A stretch of DNA of 55,674 nucleotides from the IMG/VR virus record IMGVR_UViG_3300020165_002390, positions 1 through 55,674 of that record; one strand, 5' to 3'. This DNA is from a virus. The position numbers were made by a program, and so were the translations under genes. The notes under the pieces are model-generated. The model made no database searches. It worked only from the letters and a program-made list of their open reading frames with translations, and was not told where the DNA came from. This document shows positions 23,893-32,116 of the stretch, in pieces. Position 1 is the stretch's first letter, and every line of letters starts with the position of its first letter.

Positions 23893-24931
23893 GAAAACAA
23901 TAATGGCCTTGTTCTTAATAACAACAACAGCATTGGCAGATTACAATTTAATCGTGCCACAAAAACCATCTGGTGGAACTTCTGTGTGGGCACAGATAGT
24001 TGTAGCAGAATGGGAGAAACACCTAGGTGAGAAGATTAACTTGATATACAAGCCAGGTGCAAGAGATCAACTGGGGCCAAACGAGTTCCAAAATGAACTT
24101 AGATTCAACAACAAGACTATACTTGTATCACATGGCGGTAACGGTATATCATATCTTACTGAGCCAGTTGATTACAACTACTTTGACTGGGAATCAGTGG
24201 GACACATGAATCTCAACATCATTGTTGGTGCGAGGAATAAAGCAGACACCACAAATGGCCCAATACAGTTTCCGTCAGGATCTGGAATGACCCCAGAGAT
24301 TATGGCAATCGTTATGTTGCTTACAGGTCCCAACGGTGATCCAATCAAAACATTTGAAGACAAGATCATTTGGGTAAAAGGAATGAAAGGCTCAGAGAGA
24401 AGACTTGCATTCATCAGAGGTGACTTGAACGCAACCAGGGAGAACCCTGCCGCATACAAGAAACACGTTATGCCAGTAATAGGCAAAGGTGACGCATACA
24501 CTTGGTTCCATCATGGACTACTAAATGTTAACACAGGTGATCATGATGAAGATCCTAACTTCACAGAACCAACGTTTGAAGCACTGTATGAATCTACATA
24601 TGGCGTTGCACCAAGTGGTGACTTCTATGATGCATACAAACTTGTAAAGAGTTGGAGAGATGCATTACAGAAAGCATTCTGGGTGAACGCAGGCAATCCA
24701 AACAAACAAAAACTTGTCGACGCTTTAGACAAGATGATCAAGGATCCTGAGTCGGTGGCCGCCATCGAAAAGAAAGTGGGCAAGTACGAGTGGAGAACAG
24801 GTGAGGAAGGTGATGCCGCAGTGAGAACACTGAAGTCATTCATCACACCTGGTGCATTGAAAACACTATCTGATTTTGGAAAGAATCAATTGGGCTACAA
24901 TGCCATCTACAAGGAAGAGTTGACCAAGTAG
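23885..24931 (+). CDS. tctC: TTT-family periplasmic substrate-binding protein (TctC)
   Basis: A 348-residue secreted protein. Residues 1-18 form a signal peptide (Lys pair, hydrophobic TIMALFLITTTALA, then cleavage near ALA-DY). The mature start YNLIVPQKPSGGTSVWAQIV matches the opening strand and P-G-G-xxD/S-x-x-AR loop of TctC proteins, which bind carboxylates in the periplasm and hand them to TctA. It is slightly longer than usual (~320). The internal region is divergent, so the ligand cannot be predicted. Translation is coupled to tctA by an 8-base overlap. Confidence 0.82.
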   Translation: MLKKTIMALFLITTTALADYNLIVPQKPSGGTSVWAQIVVAEWEKHLGEKINLIYKPGARDQLGPNEFQNELRFNNKTILVSHGGNGISYLTEPVDYNYFDWESVGHMNLNIIVGARNKADTTNGPIQFPSGSGMTPEIMAIVMLLTGPNGDPIKTFEDKIIWVKGMKGSERRLAFIRGDLNATRENPAAYKKHVMPVIGKGDAYTWFHHGLLNVNTGDHDEDPNFTEPTFEALYESTYGVAPSGDFYDAYKLVKSWRDALQKAFWVNAGNPNKQKLVDALDKMIKDPESVAAIEKKVGKYEWRTGEEGDAAVRTLKSFITPGALKTLSDFGKNQLGYNAIYKEELTK

Positions 24932-25528
24932 ATGTATATTTTGTTTACAGGGGCACCAGGATCAAAGTGGAGTAGTGTTGTCAAGAACATCTACTGGAGT
25001 GATGACATAGATCACACAGACTACTCCGAGGCAAGGACCTACTACCACGATGCCGATACCCCTGGACGCAAACATCTTATGCATACAGGAGCCTATTGGG
25101 ATCCAGGCATGGAGTACGACAACGGTCGAGACGAATGGGACAAGCCATTCTCGGGCACGGGCCGGAGGATCATCAAGTCACACACGTTCGCACACCAACT
25201 GGACGAACTGAAGACGCTGGGACACCCCATCGTGCTGGTCCGCAGGAGCAACATGGAATGTTATGACTGGTGGAAACTGTGTGGGGAGTTCAGCATAACA
25301 TATCCCAACTACCAACACTTCGAGAACTTGGACAAGATGTGGACGCACATACAGGATGAAAACACAGACATCACACGGTTCATACAGCAAAACCTAAACA
25401 GGATAACCTGTCCCGTGGACAATTTTGACCTGTGCCGGGTCCTAGGAATAAAAGAACCAGGTCCCAGAGACAGCATACATACACACAACTACACGAACAA
25501 GGATATCAAGGTATATGTCTACAAGTAA
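24932..25528 (+). CDS. Sulfotransferase-like P-loop protein
   Basis: A 198-residue protein starting directly after tctC. MYILFTGAPGSKWSSVV (~1-17) resembles the PAPS/phosphate loop of sulfotransferases (strand, then G-x-x-x-S-x-W-S/T), and HPIVLVRRSNMECYDWWKLC (~93-112) resembles the Arg/Ser 3'-phosphate segment. The central GAYWDPGMEYDN and KSHTFAHQLDEL are also retained in relatives I recall from T4-like marine phages. Catalytic competence is unproven. It overlaps the oxygenase-like gene by 14 bases, so the two may act on the same substrate. Confidence 0.6.
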   Translation: MYILFTGAPGSKWSSVVKNIYWSDDIDHTDYSEARTYYHDADTPGRKHLMHTGAYWDPGMEYDNGRDEWDKPFSGTGRRIIKSHTFAHQLDELKTLGHPIVLVRRSNMECYDWWKLCGEFSITYPNYQHFENLDKMWTHIQDENTDITRFIQQNLNRITCPVDNFDLCRVLGIKEPGPRDSIHTHNYTNKDIKVYVYK

Positions 25529-26171
25529 TTGGGAAGACGCAAAATTAAGAAGCAACTACCACTTCAACAAATGGCACAAGGACACAGAATGTGTTGAACA
25601 CCTGGGCAAGTTTACAGGTGGATGGCAGACAGAACTACAAGCAGTGATAGAAGATGGCAAACCTCTGAACTGGGGCAACCGTAGAGAAGGTACAGGCAGA
25701 GAAAACACCAACATCAATGTCGAAGCAGAAGAGAATGATCTAAAGACAGCAGGTGCAGATCCCAAGATGACAATATACAGAGGACTAGCAGACTTCACTA
25801 AATGTCCAACACTGCAAAGAATGACAGACTACTTTGCAATGACTTCTACAAAATCTAAACTACACATACAGTTCACTGGAGAAGTATTGAACACGCACAT
25901 AGACAAATTGTATGATCTAGATGCCAACCCTAATAATGTTGTTCGTATAATGGTAATGTTGCAGGATTGGGAACCAGGACAATTCATAATGTACGGTAAC
26001 GAACAGTTCGACAGATGGCGGACAGGAGACATACACAAATTTGATTGGCAGAACCTACCACACTCAACAGCAAACGCCAGCAACAAGCCTAGGCCCATGT
26101 TGGTAATTACAGGTGTCATGACTGATGAGACTAGACAGATATTGTCAAAGCCGATAAAAAAAAATATATAG
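25515..26171 (+). CDS. Fe(II)/2-oxoglutarate oxygenase-like protein (Asp/Asn hydroxylase type)
   Basis: A 218-residue protein. The C-terminal half shows the double-stranded beta-helix signature: LNTHIDKLYD with the HxD iron ligands (~122-131), VVRIMVMLQDWEPGQFIMY, NLPHSTAN with the distal His (~178-185) and RPMLVITGVM with the 2-oxoglutarate Arg. This is close to aspartyl/asparaginyl beta-hydroxylase-like phage proteins. The N-terminal ~75 residues are less conserved. The substrate might be a protein side chain or small molecule. It overlaps the upstream sulfotransferase-like gene. Confidence 0.75.
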   Translation: MSTSNWEDAKLRSNYHFNKWHKDTECVEHLGKFTGGWQTELQAVIEDGKPLNWGNRREGTGRENTNINVEAEENDLKTAGADPKMTIYRGLADFTKCPTLQRMTDYFAMTSTKSKLHIQFTGEVLNTHIDKLYDLDANPNNVVRIMVMLQDWEPGQFIMYGNEQFDRWRTGDIHKFDWQNLPHSTANASNKPRPMLVITGVMTDETRQILSKPIKKNI

Positions 26172-26197
26172 ACTTTCTTGCTACTATTATATAATAT
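26169..26197 (+). promoter_or_regulatory. Candidate promoter, leaderless geometry
   Basis: TAGACT (26169-26174) and TAATAT (26192-26197) with 17 bases between; an overlapping TATAAT is at 26190-26195. The predicted start with the 17-base spacing falls on the A of the ATG at 26204. The -35 is identical to the one before the clamp gene. No ribosome site is visible. Confidence 0.45.
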
Positions 26198-26203
26198 AAC
26201 AGT

Positions 26204-26878
26204 ATGAATAAAAAGATATTCGCAAAACTGCTAGTACACAGCCAAAACGACCTAAACAAGATAACACAACCCTACATCAAAGAAACATTTGGGGTGGAAG
26301 TTAAGAGATGTGACACCATAGAACAATACGTACAAGTAATAGACGACGCCTGCCTAAACAAATACTTCTCCAAATACTGGCAGAACGACATGAAGAAATG
26401 GAAGTACTCTGGACTTGCACTGATAGACGAAGTCAACAATCTTAAGCCTAGGGCAGTGCTTGATGTTGGGTGTGGGTACAATGAGTTTAAGGGCAAAATA
26501 GATAATTTGATAGGAATAGATCCATACAACGATGAAGCAGACCTTAAAGTTAGCACACTGGAATACAAGACAAATCAGAAGTTTGATGCGATATTGTGTC
26601 TTGGTTCGGTGAACTTTGGTAACAGAGACAAGATCATTGCAGAGGTATCGAGATGTGTGCATCTGCTGGCAGACAGTGGTATCATGTTCTTCAGGGTAAA
26701 CCCAGGTGTGCAACACGACAAGCCAGAAGCATACTGGATAGAGTTCTTTGGATGGAATGTTCCTTTTATCATAGAACTTTCCAATATGTTTAATTTGGAT
26801 ATATTGGATATTAGAGACGACACTAACCAAAGGAAATACTTTATATTTAGAAAGAAGTTGACTAATCTGGAAAAATAA
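26204..26878 (+). CDS. Class I SAM-dependent methyltransferase
   Basis: A 224-residue protein with motif I AVLDVGCGYNEFKG (~85-98), acidic motif II LIGIDPYND (~103-111), motif IV FDAILCLGSVNFGN (~126-139) and a following strand SGIMFFRVNPG. Small-molecule-type methyltransferases of this size are common; the acceptor is not evident. The N-terminal ~75 residues are helical. It is the second SAM methyltransferase in the window and is not closely similar to the one at 7008. Confidence 0.82.
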   Translation: MNKKIFAKLLVHSQNDLNKITQPYIKETFGVEVKRCDTIEQYVQVIDDACLNKYFSKYWQNDMKKWKYSGLALIDEVNNLKPRAVLDVGCGYNEFKGKIDNLIGIDPYNDEADLKVSTLEYKTNQKFDAILCLGSVNFGNRDKIIAEVSRCVHLLADSGIMFFRVNPGVQHDKPEAYWIEFFGWNVPFIIELSNMFNLDILDIRDDTNQRKYFIFRKKLTNLEK

Positions 26879-26886
26879 AGTAAAAT
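26858..26886 (+). promoter_or_regulatory. Sigma70-type promoter, leaderless geometry
   Basis: TTGACT (26858-26863) and TAAAAT (26881-26886), 17 bases apart, overlap the end of the methyltransferase gene. The start predicted 7 bases after the -10 box is the ATG at 26893. The intervening ATACAT contains no ribosome-binding sequence. Confidence 0.6.
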
Positions 26887-26892
26887 ATACAT

Positions 26893-27219
26893 ATGAAGGT
26901 AAAGAAAACAGCAAAGACAACTATTAAGAAAAAACTAAAAAAAGGTTCTAAGAAAAGTGAAGAGCCAATTGTAAAAGTTCTTAATCTAAATGTTAATCCT
27001 GAGAATCCTAGGAATGGTTTCTTTGAGCTAGACTGGAATCCTGAGTTTGTAAATATGTTGAAACAATCTGGATATCAAGGCGAGAGCGAAGAAGAGATTG
27101 TCGACAAGTGGTTCCAAACACTATGTCAGACTATTGGCAACGAGCAAGGCTTAGACGTTAATGCTTCGGGCTATGTAAAGATGACTAGAAGAGATGACGG
27201 AAAAACTGAGGTGTCGTAA
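26893..27219 (+). CDS. Conserved phage hypothetical protein
   Basis: A 108-residue protein with a Lys-rich disordered start (~30 residues) followed by a compact domain containing ENPRNGFFELDWNPEFVNML and ESEEEIVDKWFQTLC. I recall relatives directly upstream of the phage RNase H/exonuclease in T4-like marine phages. The stop overlaps the exonuclease start by one base, so the two are coupled. Confidence 0.7.
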   Translation: MKVKKTAKTTIKKKLKKGSKKSEEPIVKVLNLNVNPENPRNGFFELDWNPEFVNMLKQSGYQGESEEEIVDKWFQTLCQTIGNEQGLDVNASGYVKMTRRDDGKTEVS

Positions 27220-28208
27220 TGACACACATCCTAGTAGACACAGCAAACACATTCTTTAGAGCTAGACACGTAATCAGAGGCGACACCTCCGAGAAGGTGG
27301 GCATGGCCATTCACATCATGATGAATTCAATTAAAAAAGCCTGGCAAGACTTTGGCGGCACACATGTTGTATTTTGCCTAGAGGGTAGATCATTCAGGAA
27401 AGATATGTATGCTCCATACAAACGTAATCGTAAAGAGATGGCAGATGCCATGACCGAGAAAGAAAAGGAAGAGAATGAAGTGTTCTGGGAAGTGTATGAT
27501 GACTTTGTTGACTTTGTAAAGACGAAAACAAATGCAACAGTTCTAAGAAATGGCAGAACAGAAGCAGATGATCTCATCGCACGTTGGATAGACAAACATC
27601 CTGAACAAAACCATGTTATCATCAGCACGGACAAGGATCTGAATCAATTGATTACACCTAAAGTAAAGCAATACAATGGGGTCAATGAAACAACAATGAC
27701 ACACGAGGGTTGGTTTGATAGCAAGGGCAATCCTGTTATAGATAAAAAATTAAAAGCACCCAAGCCTGCACCTGACACGGAATGGCTTGTGTTTGAGAAG
27801 GCCATGAGAGGTGACCCAAGCGATAACATATTCAGTGCTTACCCTGGTGTGCGTACAAAGGGCACAAAGAACAAGATAGGACTACAAGAAGCATTCGCAG
27901 ATCGTAAAGAGAAAGGATACACATGGAACAACCTGATGTTGAGCAAATGGGTGGACCATGATGGCAACGAGCACAGAGTAATGGAAGACTATGAGAGAAA
28001 CAGATCACTGGTAGATCTACACGCACAGCCAGAGGCCATAGTGGAAGAACTTGATCAAACAATCGCACAGGCCAAGACAGAGAACAAAAGCATTGATCAA
28101 GTTGGAATCAGATTCATGAGGTTCTGTGGCAAGTACGATTTGAATAGGATCAGTGAGCAGGCACAACTTTACGTTGAGCCTTTCAATGCGAGACTAGAAA
28201 ATGCATGA
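27219..28208 (+). CDS. rnh: RNase H/5'-3' exonuclease (T4 Rnh, FEN family)
   Basis: A 329-residue flap-endonuclease-type nuclease; T4 RNase H is 305 residues and removes primers during lagging-strand synthesis. Metal-ligand segments are present: ILVDTANTFFRARH (~4-17), CLEGRSFRKDMYAPYKRNR (~53-71), RTEADDLIARW (~109-119), ISTDKDLNQLI and RGDPSDNIFS (~197-206). The C-terminal part carries the helix-hairpin-helix region in degenerate form. It fits with the polymerase and clamp as part of the replication machinery. Confidence 0.92.
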   Translation: MTHILVDTANTFFRARHVIRGDTSEKVGMAIHIMMNSIKKAWQDFGGTHVVFCLEGRSFRKDMYAPYKRNRKEMADAMTEKEKEENEVFWEVYDDFVDFVKTKTNATVLRNGRTEADDLIARWIDKHPEQNHVIISTDKDLNQLITPKVKQYNGVNETTMTHEGWFDSKGNPVIDKKLKAPKPAPDTEWLVFEKAMRGDPSDNIFSAYPGVRTKGTKNKIGLQEAFADRKEKGYTWNNLMLSKWVDHDGNEHRVMEDYERNRSLVDLHAQPEAIVEELDQTIAQAKTENKSIDQVGIRFMRFCGKYDLNRISEQAQLYVEPFNARLENA

Positions 28209-29334
28209 CCTTGGAATTTATTTTGATTTAATTTACAAAGACTTCCTGCGGTCACCTCAGGCTAATTGCTATGACATGGTGCATCAAATACTATTCGAAG
28301 ATTTTTCAGAACAGGACTTAGAGGAAATAAAAAAGAAATCTGGTGATAAACTCAAGTGTATATTAATACACATCGACGAACCCCATTGGTACGACGAGGG
28401 TGACTCAGTCAGCCAACAGTTTAAAGTGTTCATGGGCCTATGCAGGAAAATTGGCATATACAACGCCGACTTCTATGTTCCATTTTTTGGAAGTGATCAC
28501 CAACAGGATTTCAAAATAATGAACAAAAACTATTTTGGTTGGAACTTCATGCCGTACAATGTTGCCTTTCCATGGTGCCACAATGATTTTACATCAATTA
28601 CAAACTCAAATGTTGAGCAAGATATACATGTAGATAAAGTGCAATACAAGTTTCTACACATGAATTTCACACACCGGATGCATCGACAACTTTTTTCCAA
28701 GTTCCTGATCAGAGAAAATCTAATCGACACCAACTGCGTGGCGATCAACTTAGAAGATAGGGCACGAACTAGCAAAACGACTAATTCCTCTAGACCTAGA
28801 TGCATATCTGTAGATCAGAACGATGATTGGCACCTTAACAAGAACTTAAAAAATTTATGGCGAGACACGCCTTTAAAAAAGGTCAGTAATACATCAATTG
28901 ATAACCATTTTTACTTGTGTCACTATGGCTTTTTAAAAAAAGCCGGTGTTTACATTGTGAGCGAGACAATGTTCAACCATCCCAGCCCATACTTCAGTGA
29001 GAAGACTGTGAGTGCCCTGTTGTCGAACAGGCCGTTCATCATCATAGGAGAACATGGCAGTCTCCGAGCTCTCAAGCAGAAGGGTTACAAGACGTTCAAT
29101 GACATGTTTGACGAATCATACGATAACATCATAGATCCCTCTTCCAGGATGGAATCAATATTTGAATTGGTCAAAGACATAAACGCCAGATCGTTAGACG
29201 AAATCAAGGAAAATGTTTTAAAATGCCAAGATAAACTATCCCACAACAGAAATTTGATGATGGCATCTATCAGTAGGTACACAAAAAAAGTCAATGCAAC
29301 ATCAGATGTTTCGTCAAACCGTAAACAGATATAG
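28201..29334 (+). CDS. Putative glycosyltransferase-like protein, tandem copy 1
   Basis: A 377-residue protein overlapping the exonuclease stop by 8 bases. The C-terminal region VSETMFNHPSPYFSEKTVSA, then LLSNRPFIIIGEHGSL and GYKTFNDMFDESYDN, resembles the conserved C-terminal half of fucosyltransferase-type GT-B enzymes (TEK-like motif, then ALL-xxPF-I-x-G). The middle contains KFLHMNFTHRMHRQLFSKF. It has a diverged tandem duplicate immediately downstream. Activity is inferred only from the C-terminal pattern. Confidence 0.6.
   Translation: MHDLGIYFDLIYKDFLRSPQANCYDMVHQILFEDFSEQDLEEIKKKSGDKLKCILIHIDEPHWYDEGDSVSQQFKVFMGLCRKIGIYNADFYVPFFGSDHQQDFKIMNKNYFGWNFMPYNVAFPWCHNDFTSITNSNVEQDIHVDKVQYKFLHMNFTHRMHRQLFSKFLIRENLIDTNCVAINLEDRARTSKTTNSSRPRCISVDQNDDWHLNKNLKNLWRDTPLKKVSNTSIDNHFYLCHYGFLKKAGVYIVSETMFNHPSPYFSEKTVSALLSNRPFIIIGEHGSLRALKQKGYKTFNDMFDESYDNIIDPSSRMESIFELVKDINARSLDEIKENVLKCQDKLSHNRNLMMASISRYTKKVNATSDVSSNRKQI
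28655..28711 (+). repeat. 57-base exact repeat, copy 1
   Basis: This stretch, encoding HMNFTHRMHRQLFSKFLI, is identical base for base to 29804-29860 in the neighbouring paralogue, although sequence on either side has diverged clearly. This fits recent gene conversion or strong nucleotide constraint. Confidence 0.9.
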
Positions 29335-29340
29335 GACAGC

Positions 29341-30492
29341 ATGTACGAGTACAAACACAACATTTATGATAAATTGGTATTCAGTGATTTCATTAAATCT
29401 AACCATGCCAAATACTACGATCAAATATTTCTACTGAGTTTGGAAGTGATGTCCATGGACGAGTTAGAGTCAATTAAGCAGAAGCATAACGCACAAAAAA
29501 AGAAATGCATATTCCTGTCAATGAGCGAACCACAGTGGTATGATGAAGGATCCTCTATAAGCACTCAATGGAATAAACTAGCAGAATTATTGAAACAAAC
29601 ACAAATTTTTGATACAGATTTCTTCGTGCCATGCTTTGGCAACGAGTACCAGAATGAATTGAATGTGCTGAATCAAAATTACTATGGTTGGAATTTTATA
29701 AAATACAATGTTGACCTACCTTTTGCCAACGATGATATCTTGGAACTACAAAACAAAGATGACTTTGGGAACAGCAACTTAGGTGACATCCAGTACAAGT
29801 TTATACACATGAATTTCACACACCGGATGCATCGACAACTTTTTTCCAAGTTCCTGATCAAAGAAGATCTGACTGCTGGCAACTGTGTGGCAATAAACAC
29901 TGGATCAACCGAAGCAGGGGATACCATTCACAACGAAAGCCATGAAATCCTATTTGGATCCAAGGCTTGTGTACCTGTGAATCAAAGGGATGATTGGCAT
30001 TACAGTAAAGATTTGCTGGACCTATGGGCAGAGATTCCTGTCACTGATCACGGACATCCTGCGATAGATCAAAATTATGGCCGAGCCAATCACAGTTTCT
30101 GTAGACTAGGAGCCGTGTATGTGGTAAGTGAAACCGTTTTCAATCACCCACACCCAAATTTCAGCGAAAAGACAGTGAGTGCCCTGCTTTCCAACAGGCC
30201 ATTCGTTATAATCGGGGCCTACGGAAGTCTCAGGACATTAAAAGAAAAAGGTTTTAAAACATTTAACAACTTCATAGATGAATCATATGATAACATTAAG
30301 GACCCAAACCAAAGAATGAAACAATTATTCAACACAGTCAAGAAAATTAATGAGAAAACATTAGATGAACTAGTAACACATGTAAAGGATTCTACTGAGA
30401 AATTTTTTCACAACAGCAAACTGATGATGAATAACATAGGCAAATACAAAAATAACTATGAATCGCAAGAGGAGATAAAAAATGCCAGTTAG
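29341..30492 (+). CDS. Putative glycosyltransferase-like protein, tandem copy 2
   Basis: A 383-residue paralogue of the preceding gene. Shared landmarks occur in the same order: SEPQWYDEGSSIS near residue 60, NQNYYGWNF, HMNFTHRMHRQLFSKFLI, QRDDWHYSKDLLDLW, VVSETVFNHPHPNFSEKT, LLSNRPFVIIGAYGSLRTLK and NFIDESYDN. Unlike copy 1 it has an insert around residue 200 with ETIHN-type acidic sequence. Two diverged copies side by side suggest duplication followed by specialisation, for example to different sugar acceptors. It overlaps the next gene by 11 bases. Confidence 0.6.
   Translation: MYEYKHNIYDKLVFSDFIKSNHAKYYDQIFLLSLEVMSMDELESIKQKHNAQKKKCIFLSMSEPQWYDEGSSISTQWNKLAELLKQTQIFDTDFFVPCFGNEYQNELNVLNQNYYGWNFIKYNVDLPFANDDILELQNKDDFGNSNLGDIQYKFIHMNFTHRMHRQLFSKFLIKEDLTAGNCVAINTGSTEAGDTIHNESHEILFGSKACVPVNQRDDWHYSKDLLDLWAEIPVTDHGHPAIDQNYGRANHSFCRLGAVYVVSETVFNHPHPNFSEKTVSALLSNRPFVIIGAYGSLRTLKEKGFKTFNNFIDESYDNIKDPNQRMKQLFNTVKKINEKTLDELVTHVKDSTEKFFHNSKLMMNNIGKYKNNYESQEEIKNAS
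29804..29860 (+). repeat. 57-base exact repeat, copy 2
   Basis: Identical to 28655-28711 in the upstream paralogue; the two lie 1149 bases apart in direct orientation. Confidence 0.9.
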
Positions 30493-30973
30493 AGCAAAGA
30501 CCTTAGTCAAAGACAAATTCTGGATCGTTGAAGAAAACGGCCAGAAGTTGGGCACACTACAGAAACAAGAGCATAATGGATGGATCTTCCTAAGTAAACA
30601 GGACAAGAGGCAGGTGTTTCACACGCAGGAAAGTCTGTTCACCAAGTTTGGGTTTGGCATATTTGATGAATCAAATATTACTAAACCGGAAGAAGAAATA
30701 CAGAAGGACAACTTTGATGTACATGGTTATCCATGTTCACAACACCCTTACAATCCAATGTTTGATGTGCAGAATCAACTGCCTGTGTACACCAAGACTC
30801 CAAAAAGCAAGAGCCAATTTTGTGCAGGATATTATATAATATGTTTTGAGAAAGGTTGGAGAAAGGCATATTGTCCTAAAATGATAACGCTTTCGAGGTA
30901 CCAATACAAAGGACCGATGAAAACAAAACTAGAAATGCAACAGAGGTTAAACAATGCAATCAAAGAGTTCTAA
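30482..30973 (+). CDS. Conserved phage hypothetical protein
   Basis: A 163-residue protein with an AGGAG ribosome site inside the preceding gene. Landmarks are KDKFWIVEENGQKLGTLQKQ, FTKFGFGIFDES and CSQHPYNPMFDVQNQLPVYTK, followed by a C-terminal half with FCAGYYIICFEKGWRKAYC. I recall relatives as hypothetical proteins in T4-like cyanophages. The Cys/His content could bind a metal, but no defined motif is seen. Confidence 0.7.
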   Translation: MPVRAKTLVKDKFWIVEENGQKLGTLQKQEHNGWIFLSKQDKRQVFHTQESLFTKFGFGIFDESNITKPEEEIQKDNFDVHGYPCSQHPYNPMFDVQNQLPVYTKTPKSKSQFCAGYYIICFEKGWRKAYCPKMITLSRYQYKGPMKTKLEMQQRLNNAIKEF

Positions 30974-31217
30974 AATACAGACCAGACCCATAGAGGATCT
31001 TATAGGAAGAATAAGGACACTGAGACAAAAAGGTGAAAGACAAATTATTATTCCTGCCAAAGAAGCAGACCAACTGGCAGACAGTCTCACACAAGTAATG
31101 ACTAGAATGGTTACCATACAGGAAGAGATAATCGAGGCCTTGAAAACGGCCAGGGAGGCCCAGACTGTAGATATAGAAATGGATGGTGGCAACTTTTCTA
31201 AGACAGATAAGGAATAA
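30954..31217 (+). CDS. Small helical hypothetical protein
   Basis: An 87-residue protein, mostly predicted helix, with IEDLIGRIRTLRQKGERQII and EADQLADSLTQVMTRM. It overlaps the preceding gene by 20 bases and ends inside the convergent minus-strand SGNH-like gene (20-base overlap). No family identified. Confidence 0.6.
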   Translation: MQSKSSKIQTRPIEDLIGRIRTLRQKGERQIIIPAKEADQLADSLTQVMTRMVTIQEEIIEALKTAREAQTVDIEMDGGNFSKTDKE

Positions 31218-31980
31218 TAAACTCACACATTTTTCTGTTGTAAGCGGGATCCACAGGGTGTCCGCATATGCCTCGTTTGTGGCCAGACCAAAATACACTG
31301 AAATCATTCATCACAATTTTGCCATTGAACTCTTCGGGTACATCATTACCTGTTTGAAAGATGTACAGGTCATCTATGTTGTGCCCATAGGAAACACTTT
31401 GTATCCTTTTTAATATCCTAGAATATTGATTTTTTATAAATCCATCTCGAGTAATAAAATGTTTGAATTTTTTTTTAACTCGCTCAATTTCTGCACGTGA
31501 CTCTTGGATATCAAAACCAAAATTATCATCAAGTTCTTGCGGCAACACGTTGACTCGGCCATGCAATTTACTAAACCTCATGTACTGCCTGCCCGACTCA
31601 GGCAGTTGATGTATCACTAAGATCTTCTTTGCTAATTTGTAACTGTTGTTTTTCAAGTGTTGTGAATAATCTAATAAGATCCTTGGCAACGATGAACCTA
31701 TTTCTGCTAAATTGACCACTGGAATACCAGTTTGCTGTCGTAGTTGTGCTGGCCAACTGCCTTCCTGCTTCTCTTTATGTTGCCATTCTTTACGACTTGC
31801 GTTCAACACATGCAAGTTGTCTTTGCCTGTGGTGTCAAAATTGTTTTTGTACCATCTAGTAATACTGTGTCCTCGCTCTTTGGCAGTGTTAAATTTGGGC
31901 AATAGATGATCAATCATCTCCATGCCCGATGACAGACTGCAACCGGTAACAATGATTAAATCGTAACGTTTTGAAAACAT
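31198..31980 (-). CDS. SGNH-hydrolase-like protein on the opposite strand
   Basis: A 260-residue protein. The N-terminal YDLIIVTGCSLSSGMEMIDH has the block I Ser turn seen in the proteins at 3671 and 46333 (GCS-x-G), and VVNLAEIGSSLPRILLDY provides a block II-like Gly/Ser. Near the C-terminus, DFSVFWSGHKRGICGHP could hold the Asp-His pair. It is the only minus-strand gene between 1 and 38394, convergent with its left neighbour and divergent from its right. It is notably AT-rich. This suggests a recent insertion (moron-like). No substrate evident. Confidence 0.55.
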   Translation of the reverse strand: MFSKRYDLIIVTGCSLSSGMEMIDHLLPKFNTAKERGHSITRWYKNNFDTTGKDNLHVLNASRKEWQHKEKQEGSWPAQLRQQTGIPVVNLAEIGSSLPRILLDYSQHLKNNSYKLAKKILVIHQLPESGRQYMRFSKLHGRVNVLPQELDDNFGFDIQESRAEIERVKKKFKHFITRDGFIKNQYSRILKRIQSVSYGHNIDDLYIFQTGNDVPEEFNGKIVMNDFSVFWSGHKRGICGHPVDPAYNRKMCEFIIPYLS

Positions 31981-32116
31981 AAGCCTATTTACAGTTAGAT
32001 GCCACCTGATAAAAAATTACAGTGCGTAAAACACTCCTTAAATAGAAGCATGGCCGCAGTACAAAAAAATATAATAGAAGCCATTAACATATAGATGCAC
32101 GGAGTTAAATTCAAGG

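Noticed and set aside
31981-32116. A 14-codon frame (32050) in the divergent gap
   Set aside because: Too short, no conservation that I can recall and no ribosome site.
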